Assembly: GCF_005860805.1 (NCBI RefSeq)
Contig: NZ_VCEJ01000004.1
Span: 1,302,001-1,366,000 of the forward strand
Source: Dyadobacter luticola
GTDB lineage: Bacteria; Bacteroidota; Bacteroidia; Cytophagales; Spirosomataceae
Direction of reading: 5' to 3'
Length of the DNA stretch: 64,000 bases
The position numbers were made by a program, and so were the translations under genes. The notes beneath the pieces are model-generated. The model saw only the letters and a program-made list of their open reading frames with translations. It made no database searches and was not told the origin of the DNA. Below, in pieces: positions 43,855-51,757 of this stretch. Each line of letters opens with the position of its first letter. The stretch's first letter is position 1.

Positions 43855-46287
43855 ATGCTAAAATCCTACCTGAAAATCGCCTCCCGCGCGTTGCTTCGCT
43901 ACCGTAACTACACGATCCTGAATGTGCTTGGGTTGTCGATTGGGGTGGCGGCTTGTTTGTTGTTGTATGTGGTTTACAACTATGAATCGGGGTTTGATCA
44001 GTTTCACAAAAACTATGACCGCATTTACCGGATCGCGCGGAAGACGCAGTATGCGACCGGGCAGATTGATTATACGCCGGGCAGCCCGCTGCCTTACGAG
44101 GCGGCGCTGAAAGTGGATATTCCGCAGCTGAGCAAAGTTGTGCCGGTTTATGGCACCATGGACCCGCAGGTGACCGTGCTGGGTAAAAATGCAGATAGTC
44201 AGGCTAATGACAAGAAATTCAAGGAAGAAGATCTGGGAATTTTGACAACTCCGGAGTTTTTTGACCTGTTTGATTTTGCCTGGTTAAATGGTTCCAAGAA
44301 TGTTTTGATTGAACCTAATGTGGTCGTTTTGTCGCAGCGGCAGGCGGAGAAATATTTCGGAAACTGGCAGCAGGCTGTTGGTCAGTTTTTGAAGATCAAT
44401 AACAAAACGGTGATGAAAGTGGGCGGTATCCTCGAAAACCCGCCACTCAATACCGACTTCCCGATGGATATCGTGATTTCCTACGAATCCAAAAGAAAAC
44501 AGCCGCTGGCGTTTGGCTGGGGCGGGTTTGAAAGCTGGGGCGGTACCAGCAGCAATGACCAGCTTTTTGTGATGCTGCCCGAAAAAGTGACTGTCCAAGC
44601 CATTGAAAAACAGTTTGTTGGTTTTATTGACAAACATTACAAAGACCGCAGCGACAAGTCGAAGATCACCCAATTCCTCGCCCCGCTGGCCGACCAGCAT
44701 TACGACAGCCGGCTAAACAATTTCTCCGGACACACCATCGACCGCAGCGTGCTCTGGACACTCATCGTGATCGGCGCGCTCATCATTTCGATGGCTTGTA
44801 TCAATTTTATCAACCTCGCAACCGTCCAATCCGCCCGTCGCTCGAAGGAAGTAGGCGTTCGCAAAGTACTGGGCAGCAGTCGTATAGAGCTGATCCGCCA
44901 GTTTCTGAGCGAAACATTCCTGATCGTCGCCTGCTCCATCGTGCTCGGCGTCGCGCTTGCCGTGGTAAGTATGCCGCTTTTGGGAAAAATCTCGCAAGTC
45001 CCGGCCGATCTTCCGGTGGTTACTAATCCGACATTGTGGCTTTTTATCCTGGCTTTGGCGCTGCTTGTCAGCTTCGTTGCAGGATTTTATCCCGCAATCG
45101 TCATGTCCGGTTTTCAGCCCATCGAGGCGATTAAAAGCAAAGTGGCCAACCGCTCGCTGGCAGGTGTTTCCTTGCAGAAATTACTGATTATCATTCAGTT
45201 CGGCGTTTCTCAGATTTTGGTAGTAGGTACCATTGTGACGGTTACCCAAATGAAATACGTCCGCGAGCTGGACCTTGGTTTTACCAAAGAAGGCGTGTAT
45301 TCCGTCACCATGGACGATGCTTACATTAGCCGTCAGCAGACATTTAAAAATGAATTATTGCAAAATCCGGACATTCAATCCATCAGTTTTTCCTCCGACG
45401 TACCTTCTTCCGACGATAACTGGTCGGGCAACTTTGCATTTGGCAACCGGGGCAAGGACGAAGATTTTCAGGTGTTCAACAAGTTCGCCGACGAGGATTA
45501 TTTCAAAACATTCGGCTTGCAGTTTGTGGCTGGAAAAGGTTATGAAAGAGGCGATTCGACAGGCTCCTGCGTGGTGAACGAGACACTTTTGAAAAAGGTA
45601 GGTATCAAAAGCGCGGACGAAGCGATCGGTATGAACATTAAAATGGGCGGCGGCCAGTGGCAGCCGATCGTCGGGGTGGTAAAAGATTTCAAAGCCAACT
45701 CCGCCCGTGACGCCAGTAAGCCCATCGTGATCATGCCGATGAAGCAATTTTACTGGCAGGGAGGCATCAAAATTCGTACGAACAACCTGGCCAAAGCCGT
45801 GGACGGCATCCAGAAAACCTACGCCAATGTATTCCCCGAAGTCGCCTTTCAGGGGAAATTCTTTGATGAAAGCATTGAGGATTTTTACAAACAAGACAGG
45901 CAGATCAGCCTTTTATACCAGATTTTCGCTGGCCTCTCCATATTCATCGCCTGCCTCGGATTGTTCGGCTTGGCTACCTTCATGGCGCAGCAGCGGATGA
46001 AAGAAATCGGCGTCCGCAAAGTACTCGGCGCATCTGTTGCCGGTATCGTTGGCTTACTTTCAAAAGACTTTTTGCTCCTGGTTTTCATCGCCATCCTGCT
46101 CGGCTCACCCGTAGCTTGGTACCTGATGAACAAATGGTTACAGGATTTCGAATATAAAATCAACATTAGCTGGTGGATGTTCGCCGCGGGTGCGGTAATG
46201 GCGGTGGTGATAGCTTTTGTGACGGTTAGTTTTCAGAGTATCAAGGCTGCACTGATGAATCCGGTGAAGTCTTTGAAAAGTGAGTAA
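43855..46287 (+). CDS. P13: FtsX-family ABC permease (subgroup with P8 and P17)
   Basis: The protein has 810 residues. The N-terminus is MLKSYLKIASRALLRYRNYT. The first coupling motif is KEVGVRKVLGS and the second MKEIGVRKVLGAS. It shares with P8 the stretch before TM2 (RLNNFSGHTIDRSVLW compared with RTQNYAGRTISTGMIW) and an ETF/ETG in TM3, and with P8 and P17 the S-x-NW motif in domain 2. The usual GRDFS is replaced by GKGYERGDST, and DFHF by DFKANSARD. The tail is NPVKSLKSE. Confidence 0.95.
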   Translation: MLKSYLKIASRALLRYRNYTILNVLGLSIGVAACLLLYVVYNYESGFDQFHKNYDRIYRIARKTQYATGQIDYTPGSPLPYEAALKVDIPQLSKVVPVYGTMDPQVTVLGKNADSQANDKKFKEEDLGILTTPEFFDLFDFAWLNGSKNVLIEPNVVVLSQRQAEKYFGNWQQAVGQFLKINNKTVMKVGGILENPPLNTDFPMDIVISYESKRKQPLAFGWGGFESWGGTSSNDQLFVMLPEKVTVQAIEKQFVGFIDKHYKDRSDKSKITQFLAPLADQHYDSRLNNFSGHTIDRSVLWTLIVIGALIISMACINFINLATVQSARRSKEVGVRKVLGSSRIELIRQFLSETFLIVACSIVLGVALAVVSMPLLGKISQVPADLPVVTNPTLWLFILALALLVSFVAGFYPAIVMSGFQPIEAIKSKVANRSLAGVSLQKLLIIIQFGVSQILVVGTIVTVTQMKYVRELDLGFTKEGVYSVTMDDAYISRQQTFKNELLQNPDIQSISFSSDVPSSDDNWSGNFAFGNRGKDEDFQVFNKFADEDYFKTFGLQFVAGKGYERGDSTGSCVVNETLLKKVGIKSADEAIGMNIKMGGGQWQPIVGVVKDFKANSARDASKPIVIMPMKQFYWQGGIKIRTNNLAKAVDGIQKTYANVFPEVAFQGKFFDESIEDFYKQDRQISLLYQIFAGLSIFIACLGLFGLATFMAQQRMKEIGVRKVLGASVAGIVGLLSKDFLLLVFIAILLGSPVAWYLMNKWLQDFEYKINISWWMFAAGAVMAVVIAFVTVSFQSIKAALMNPVKSLKSE

Positions 46288-46314
46288 GTAGTTGAAACCT
46301 TAACCCATTGAATT

Positions 46315-48684
46315 ATGCTTCGACACAACCTGAAAATCGCGTTTCGTAACCTGGCGATCAACAAAACTTACTCTTCGATCAACATTATCGGGCTCGCGTT
46401 GGGCATGGCGGTGTCGGTGCTGATCATGTCGTTTGTGATGCATGAACTGAGCTACGACAAGTTTCACAAAAACCACGAGCAGATTTTCCGGGTTTTGGCG
46501 AAGATCGATATGAATGGGGAAAATTTACAAATGACCGGTTTTTCTCCCAAATTCGCGCCGACATTGAAGTCTTCGGGCTCGCACGTGCAGGATTTTGTGC
46601 GGGTGCTGCCGAGCTACGATAAGGTGGTGATGAAAAATCCGAAAGATAATCACGTCGCTTACGAGGAACATTTTATGTTTACCGATCCGTCGCTTTTCAA
46701 TGTTTTTTCATTTAAATTAAAATACGGGGACCCGAAGCGTATTCTCGACAAACCTTTCACCCTTATTATTTCGGAGCGTGCGGCGAAAAAATACTTTGGC
46801 AAGGAAAATCCGATTGGAAAAGTATTGTTATACGACGGCATTCACGCCATGCAGGTCGCGGGAATCGCGGAAAATCCGCCTTCCAATTCATCCCTTCAAT
46901 TTGATTTTGTCACTTCTATACTGACTTATCCGCAGCTAAGTGAGCAGAATAAGAAGAACTTTGACAATGCCGGGGTATTCACGACTTACCTGTTTTTGGA
47001 TTCAGAAAAATCGGTGGCGTCGGTGGAAAAAACCATTAAAAAACAAAATACTAATCCGGACGCATTTGACGCAAAAGCTGCTTACACGCTTGAACCTTTT
47101 GCCGGGATACATTTGGGCAACGATTTTAACGCTTCAGGAAATACCGGGCTGATCCTGATTTTTGCCGGAATCGCCGGGCTAATTCTTTTCCTCGCACTAT
47201 TCAACTACATGAGCCTCACTACTGCCCGCGCCACGCTGCGCTCCAAGGAAGTGGCGGTACGCAAAGTGGTCGGTTCGGGAAGAAAAGGATTGATGAAACA
47301 GTTTTACGCCGAATCGGTGCTGCTGTGCGTGATCGCTTTTGTCTTGTCATTTGGTTTTGTGCAGCTGTTTATGCAGCCTTTTTTCAACCTGCTTGATCTG
47401 CATATCGATACGGCTTTTCTGGTATCACCCTCATTTATAGCTTTTTTGTTCGCGCTTCTTGTCGTCACAGCAATATTGGCGGGAAGCTATCCGGCGCTGG
47501 TGCTTTCTGCTTTCAATCCACTGGAAGTTTTGAAAGGAAGATTTTCGGGAAACCGGGGCGGAGCAGCTTTGCGGAGGTTATTTATGGTTTTTCAATTCAC
47601 CGTTTCCATCGCTCTGATCGTGTGCAGTCTGGTCGTAAGACACCAGTTGAATTTTATGCAAAACAAGCAGCTCGGACTTTACAAAGATCAGGTGTTGGCA
47701 ATTCCGATTAGTAAATCGCTGGAAAAGAATTACTTCGCGTTGCGGAATGAAATTCGTGACCAGGCTGGCGTGAGGAATGTGACTACTACTAACTCAGAGT
47801 TATTCAAAGGATTTAATATATGGTTTGCCAAGAATTTGACGACCCAAAAAGACGTAGGCATCGTGAGTATGATGACGGACAATCAATTTGTTAACACTTT
47901 GGGACTGAAATGGAAGACAGCGCCGGTGGCAGGCAACTACAAAAATCGTAGTCACGTGTTGCTTAATGAAACTGCCATTAAGGAACTGGGAATCAAAGGA
48001 AACCCGATCGGGCAAAAAGTGATCGATAATGAAATTGCGGGGATTGTCAAAGATTTCAACTACGACTCCCCCGCACAGGGTATCCACGGCGTGGGTGTGT
48101 TCATTGTCAGCGATACGACCAACATTTTGAAGTTCGGCGGTGCCAGCGCGATCATTTATGCAAGGCTAGATGCCAAAAGCAATGTGAAAGAAAAAGTAGA
48201 AGCTATCGGCGATATTTTCAAAAAGTACGAGCTCGATAAACCTTTCGAATATTACTTCCTGAATGATGCGTTCAACGAAACATTCAAAACCCAGATCCGC
48301 ATGTCCAAAACGTTCTCCGTCTTCACCGGCGTAGCCATTTTCATCGCGTGCATGGGACTTTTCGGGCTGGTAACATTCACAGCTCAGACGCGGACCAAAG
48401 AAATCGGCATCCGCAAAGTACTCGGCGCTTCGGTGGCAGGTATCGTTGCGATGATCTCCAAAGATTTTGTAAAACTGATCCTTATTTCCATCGTCATCGC
48501 CCTGCCCGCGGCCTGGTATTTCATGGATAAATGGTTGCAGGATTTCTCCTACCGCATCACCATCCCCGTCTGGATTTACTTGGTGGCCAGCATCTTGGCC
48601 GTAGCCGTGGCATTGCTGACGATCAGCTTCCAAAGCATCAAGGCAGCACTAGTGAATCCGGTTGAGTCTCTTAAAAGTGAATAA
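46315..48684 (+). CDS. P14: FtsX-family ABC permease with variant TM2/coupling region
   Basis: The protein has 789 residues. TM2 ends in LFLALFNYMSLTTARA where most copies have LLIACINFMNLATARS, and the first coupling motif is KEVAVRKVVGS, with alanine for glycine as in P5. The second motif is a normal TKEIGIRKVLGAS. Domain 2 is shortened around NESAVK (YKNRSHVLLNETAIKELG) and lacks the GRDFS element, but keeps GIVKDFNYDSP. The tail is NPVESLKSE, the only copy with glutamate in this position. It follows P13 by 27 bases. Confidence 0.94.
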   Translation: MLRHNLKIAFRNLAINKTYSSINIIGLALGMAVSVLIMSFVMHELSYDKFHKNHEQIFRVLAKIDMNGENLQMTGFSPKFAPTLKSSGSHVQDFVRVLPSYDKVVMKNPKDNHVAYEEHFMFTDPSLFNVFSFKLKYGDPKRILDKPFTLIISERAAKKYFGKENPIGKVLLYDGIHAMQVAGIAENPPSNSSLQFDFVTSILTYPQLSEQNKKNFDNAGVFTTYLFLDSEKSVASVEKTIKKQNTNPDAFDAKAAYTLEPFAGIHLGNDFNASGNTGLILIFAGIAGLILFLALFNYMSLTTARATLRSKEVAVRKVVGSGRKGLMKQFYAESVLLCVIAFVLSFGFVQLFMQPFFNLLDLHIDTAFLVSPSFIAFLFALLVVTAILAGSYPALVLSAFNPLEVLKGRFSGNRGGAALRRLFMVFQFTVSIALIVCSLVVRHQLNFMQNKQLGLYKDQVLAIPISKSLEKNYFALRNEIRDQAGVRNVTTTNSELFKGFNIWFAKNLTTQKDVGIVSMMTDNQFVNTLGLKWKTAPVAGNYKNRSHVLLNETAIKELGIKGNPIGQKVIDNEIAGIVKDFNYDSPAQGIHGVGVFIVSDTTNILKFGGASAIIYARLDAKSNVKEKVEAIGDIFKKYELDKPFEYYFLNDAFNETFKTQIRMSKTFSVFTGVAIFIACMGLFGLVTFTAQTRTKEIGIRKVLGASVAGIVAMISKDFVKLILISIVIALPAAWYFMDKWLQDFSYRITIPVWIYLVASILAVAVALLTISFQSIKAALVNPVESLKSE

Positions 48685-48699
48685 TCCCAAAGATCCGCC

Positions 48700-51081
48700 A
48701 TGTTCCTAAACTACCTAAAAATCTCCCTCCGAAACCTCCTTCGTGCCAAGGGGTATGCTTTTATCAACATTGCCGGGCTTGCAGTTGGGATGTCGGCTTC
48801 GGTGCTGATTTTTCTCTGGATCAGCAGCGAATTGGAGTTTGACCGGTTTTACAAAAAGACCGACAGGCTTTACCAGGTGTATAACCGAGATGTTTTTAAT
48901 AATGAACCAACACTTTGGGGCACTACGCCGCCGCCGCTCGCGCCGGAGCTGAAATCGTCCTACGCCGACATTGAGAATGTGACGCGCTATGCACCGCTGA
49001 CCTTGCTGTTTTCGGTGGAAGATAAAAATGTCAACACCCAGGGTGCATTCGCCGATCCTGATATTTTCGATGTTTTTGACTTTCAGCTTTTGTCGGGCAG
49101 CCGGAAGGATTTGCTAAAAGAAATCAATGGCATCGTGATCACACGACGCCTCGCCGAAAATTTATTTGGTACCACCGACGCCATCGGGAAAACCATTCAG
49201 ATGGACCATAAGGATAATTTTCTGGTTTCAGCCGTGATGGAAAATTTGCCTGAAAACAGCCAGTTCAAGGATCGCGATTATTTCTTGCCGTGGTTGTTTT
49301 TTCAAAAACCGGGCTGGGCCAAAAACGAATGGAATAACAATAACTACTTTACATTCCTCACATTGAAAGAGGGCGTTAATGTGACGGCAGTTGAGCAGAA
49401 GATTAAAAAAGTGACGGCCAATCACCTGAAAGGCATGATCGACGATGTTGCACATCGGGAAATTTTCCTGCATCCTGCCGGCAAATGGTACTTATATTCC
49501 AAAATAGAAAATGGCAAGTTGGTCGAAGGGCGCATTGTGACAGTCAGGCTGTTTGGCATTATTGCGGCTTTTATTCTGCTGATCGCCTGTGTGAATTTTG
49601 TAAACCTGAGCACGGCAAGGAGTGAAAAACGGGCTAAGGAAGTCGGCGTCCGCAAAGTGGCTGGTGCGCCCAAAGGTTCGCTGGTACTGCAGTTCATGAC
49701 GGAGTCCGTACTACTGGCTTTTCTTGCCAGTATTTTTGCGGCGCTTATTCTGGTGGCTGCTGTGCCAGCATTCAATAACCTCATCGGAAGGCGGCTTTAT
49801 CCCGATCTGGGTTCTGTTTATTTCTGGACGTCGGTGATAGGATTCGTGCTTTTTACGGGCTTGCTGGCGGGGAGTTATCCGGCGTTTTTCCTGTCGTCGT
49901 TTCAGCCTTCCAAAGTAATCAAAGGTATTTACACCCATGCCCATGCTGCCTTCTCGCCACGAAAAGGGCTGGTAGTCATGCAATTTACATTTGCCATCAT
50001 TCTCATCATTTCCACATTGGTCATCCGCAAACAGATTGATTATGGCGAAAGCCGCGCTAGCGGATATGATAAAAGTAACCTGCTGATCACAGCGCTGCCT
50101 GGCGAGTTGGAGAAACATTATACAGCCGTCCGCGACGAACTCGTATCCAGCGGTGTAGCAGTTTCGGCTACCAAATCACTAGGCCCAGCGATGAGCCTTA
50201 ACTCACGGCAGTGGGGCGTACAGTTTCCCGGTAGCGTCGAGACCGATAAGAATGTGGAGTTCGACCTCTTCGGCGCAGACCAGAATTTTGTTAAAACCAC
50301 AGGCGTAACCCTGCTGGAAGGTCGCGAAATCGACCTGACTAAATTCCCGACCGACACCACAGCGGTCGTTTTGAATGAAACCGCCGTAAAAGCAATGCGG
50401 TTGAAAAATGCTGTCGGGACGGTGATACGCTACCAGGATACCGACTGGCATGTAGTGGGTGTGGTCAAGGATTTTATTTACGAATCGCCATACTTGCCTG
50501 TCAAGCCTGCTATTATTGAAGGACCTGGCGGGCTGCTGCCGCATCAGTGGATCAGCATTCGGCTGAGTCCTAAAAATCCGATGGCGCAAAACCTGAAAAC
50601 AGCCGAAGGTATTTTTAAAAAATACAATCCGGGTTATCCTTTCGAATATTCTTTTGCCGATGAAAATTACAAGTCCCGATTTGCACAAGAGCAGCTGACA
50701 GGGGCATTGACGGGCATCTTTACCGGACTGGCGATCTTTATTTCATGCCTCGGTTTGTTCGGGCTGGCCGCCTATACCGCCCAGCAGCGCACCAAGGAAA
50801 TCGGTGTGAGAAAGGTGCTCGGCGCCTCTGTCGCCAGCATTGTAAATCTTCTGACAGGTAATTTTGTGAAACTCGTGATAATTTCTTTCGTGATCGCGGC
50901 ACCTATCGGCTGGTATGCCATGCGTGAGTGGCTCAAAGACTACGACTACCGGATTGATTTAGACCCGGGAATATTTATCATGACAGTGCTTGCAGCGATG
51001 CTGATCGTCGTGCTTACCGTCAGTTTCCAGGCGATCAATGCAGCATTGAAAAACCCGGTCCGGTCACTGCGGAACGAATAG
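48700..51081 (+). CDS. P15: FtsX-family ABC permease (related to P9, P19, P20)
   Basis: The protein has 793 residues. It shares with P9, P19 and P20 the pre-TM2 HP-x-x-KWYLYS element (HPAGKWYLYSKIENGK) and NLSTARSEKRAKEVG. The first coupling motif is KEVGVRKVAGA and the second TKEIGVRKVLGAS. Domain 2 has LEGREIDLTKFPTD and GVVKDFIYESPYLPV, the latter matching the subgroup's D-x-x-x-x-SPYE style. It has the only tail variant at the last serine (NPVRSLRNE). It ends the third block, 100 bases before a small lipoprotein gene. Confidence 0.95.
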   Translation: MFLNYLKISLRNLLRAKGYAFINIAGLAVGMSASVLIFLWISSELEFDRFYKKTDRLYQVYNRDVFNNEPTLWGTTPPPLAPELKSSYADIENVTRYAPLTLLFSVEDKNVNTQGAFADPDIFDVFDFQLLSGSRKDLLKEINGIVITRRLAENLFGTTDAIGKTIQMDHKDNFLVSAVMENLPENSQFKDRDYFLPWLFFQKPGWAKNEWNNNNYFTFLTLKEGVNVTAVEQKIKKVTANHLKGMIDDVAHREIFLHPAGKWYLYSKIENGKLVEGRIVTVRLFGIIAAFILLIACVNFVNLSTARSEKRAKEVGVRKVAGAPKGSLVLQFMTESVLLAFLASIFAALILVAAVPAFNNLIGRRLYPDLGSVYFWTSVIGFVLFTGLLAGSYPAFFLSSFQPSKVIKGIYTHAHAAFSPRKGLVVMQFTFAIILIISTLVIRKQIDYGESRASGYDKSNLLITALPGELEKHYTAVRDELVSSGVAVSATKSLGPAMSLNSRQWGVQFPGSVETDKNVEFDLFGADQNFVKTTGVTLLEGREIDLTKFPTDTTAVVLNETAVKAMRLKNAVGTVIRYQDTDWHVVGVVKDFIYESPYLPVKPAIIEGPGGLLPHQWISIRLSPKNPMAQNLKTAEGIFKKYNPGYPFEYSFADENYKSRFAQEQLTGALTGIFTGLAIFISCLGLFGLAAYTAQQRTKEIGVRKVLGASVASIVNLLTGNFVKLVIISFVIAAPIGWYAMREWLKDYDYRIDLDPGIFIMTVLAAMLIVVLTVSFQAINAALKNPVRSLRNE

Positions 51082-51111
51082 TAACATTACAGGAGCTTTC
51101 TGGTAAACTTG

Positions 51112-51143
51112 TTGAATAATGGTAATAATAAGTTGTATAATTG
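51112..51143 (+). promoter_or_regulatory. Possible -33/-7 promoter before the small lipoprotein gene
   Basis: TTG at 51112-51114 and TATAATTG at 51136-51143, 21 bases apart, approximate the Bacteroidota consensus (one mismatch in TAnnTTTG). It would place transcription start near 51150, about 30 bases before the ATG. The match is only moderate. Confidence 0.3.
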
Positions 51144-51181
51144 TCTGATAATCATTTGCTCACCACTAAAACAACGCTACC

Positions 51182-51598
51182 ATGCTTCGTAACTTTTACG
51201 TCAGGGCCTTGTCTTGTCTTCTTTTGGCTGTTATCAGCAATTCCTGCACCGACCACGCGATGCCTTCCGTCCTTCCCGAAATAGAGACACTCGCCGTAAC
51301 AAGTGCGCCGTCCGGGATTAAATGCGGTACATTTTTCTCTGCAAATGTGATTAGCGTAGGAACAATGCCTGTCAAAAAATTCGGTGTTGTGCTAACTGCT
51401 CGGGGTGTTAATCAGGTGCATCCCAATCCGGTCGTCAATGTTGATTACGAAGTGGTCCTTGACCTGCCATTTCAACCAGGTATCAAAGGTGCAACCGGAC
51501 CACAGGTTTGTACCAATGAAATATATTACCGTGCATACGCCATCCTGGAAGATGATACCGTGGTATACGGAAACGAACTTCACTTTACCAACTTTTAA
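51182..51598 (+). CDS. Putative small lipoprotein of unknown function
   Basis: The protein has 138 residues with an N-terminal hydrophobic segment (LLLAVISNSC) ending in a cysteine at position 22, which could be a lipidation site although the residues before it are not an ideal lipobox. The rest looks like a small all-beta domain (SAPSGIKCGTFFSANVISVGTMPVKKFGVVLTARG, then CTNEIYYRAYAILEDDTVVYGNELHFTNF). The ending YYRAYAxLEDDTVVYGNELHF resembles the fibronectin-III-like repeats of Bacteroidota surface lipoproteins, as a single copy. It lies alone between P15 and P16; a link to the transporters is not evident. Confidence 0.6.
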   Translation: MLRNFYVRALSCLLLAVISNSCTDHAMPSVLPEIETLAVTSAPSGIKCGTFFSANVISVGTMPVKKFGVVLTARGVNQVHPNPVVNVDYEVVLDLPFQPGIKGATGPQVCTNEIYYRAYAILEDDTVVYGNELHFTNF

Positions 51599-51635
51599 GA
51601 TTTATAGCATTTATCAGATTTTCAAAATAGTCCGG

Positions 51636-51665
51636 TTAGCTGTTCGATTTCGGACAGCTAATTTC
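51636..51665 (+). terminator. Hairpin after the lipoprotein gene, containing a TGTTCG-N4-CGGACA dyad
   Basis: An 11-bp stem (TTAGCTGTTCG at 51636-51646 with 51651-51661, one G-T wobble) with the loop ATTT is followed by a short T-containing run (TTTCATTATT). It can end the lipoprotein transcript weakly. The core 51641-51656 is a copy of the TGTYCG-N4-CGRACA dyad and ends 102 bases before the P16 start; a TGGTATA element follows at 51709-51715. Confidence 0.5.
51641..51656. promoter_or_regulatory. TGTTCG-N4-CGGACA dyad upstream of P16
   Basis: This inverted repeat has the same half-sites and four-base spacing as the dyads at 5248, 5268 and 19943. It stands before the head of the fourth permease block, in the only spacer larger than 60 bases between P15 and the end of the window apart from the lipoprotein leader. 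Candidate activator site. Confidence 0.5.
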
Positions 51666-51757
51666 ATTATTAATGGTTAACAAATTAAATATCAGGCGAT
51701 TGCGAATTTGGTATAGAATTAATAAAGAGTAGGTATCCGAATTGAAAGTCCTGGACC

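Noticed and set aside
51182..51598. Lipoprotein gene as a remnant of a permease
   Set aside because: Its start MLRNFYVRAL resembles the permease start MLRNYLKIA by chance only; the rest is a complete small beta domain with its own leader and stop.
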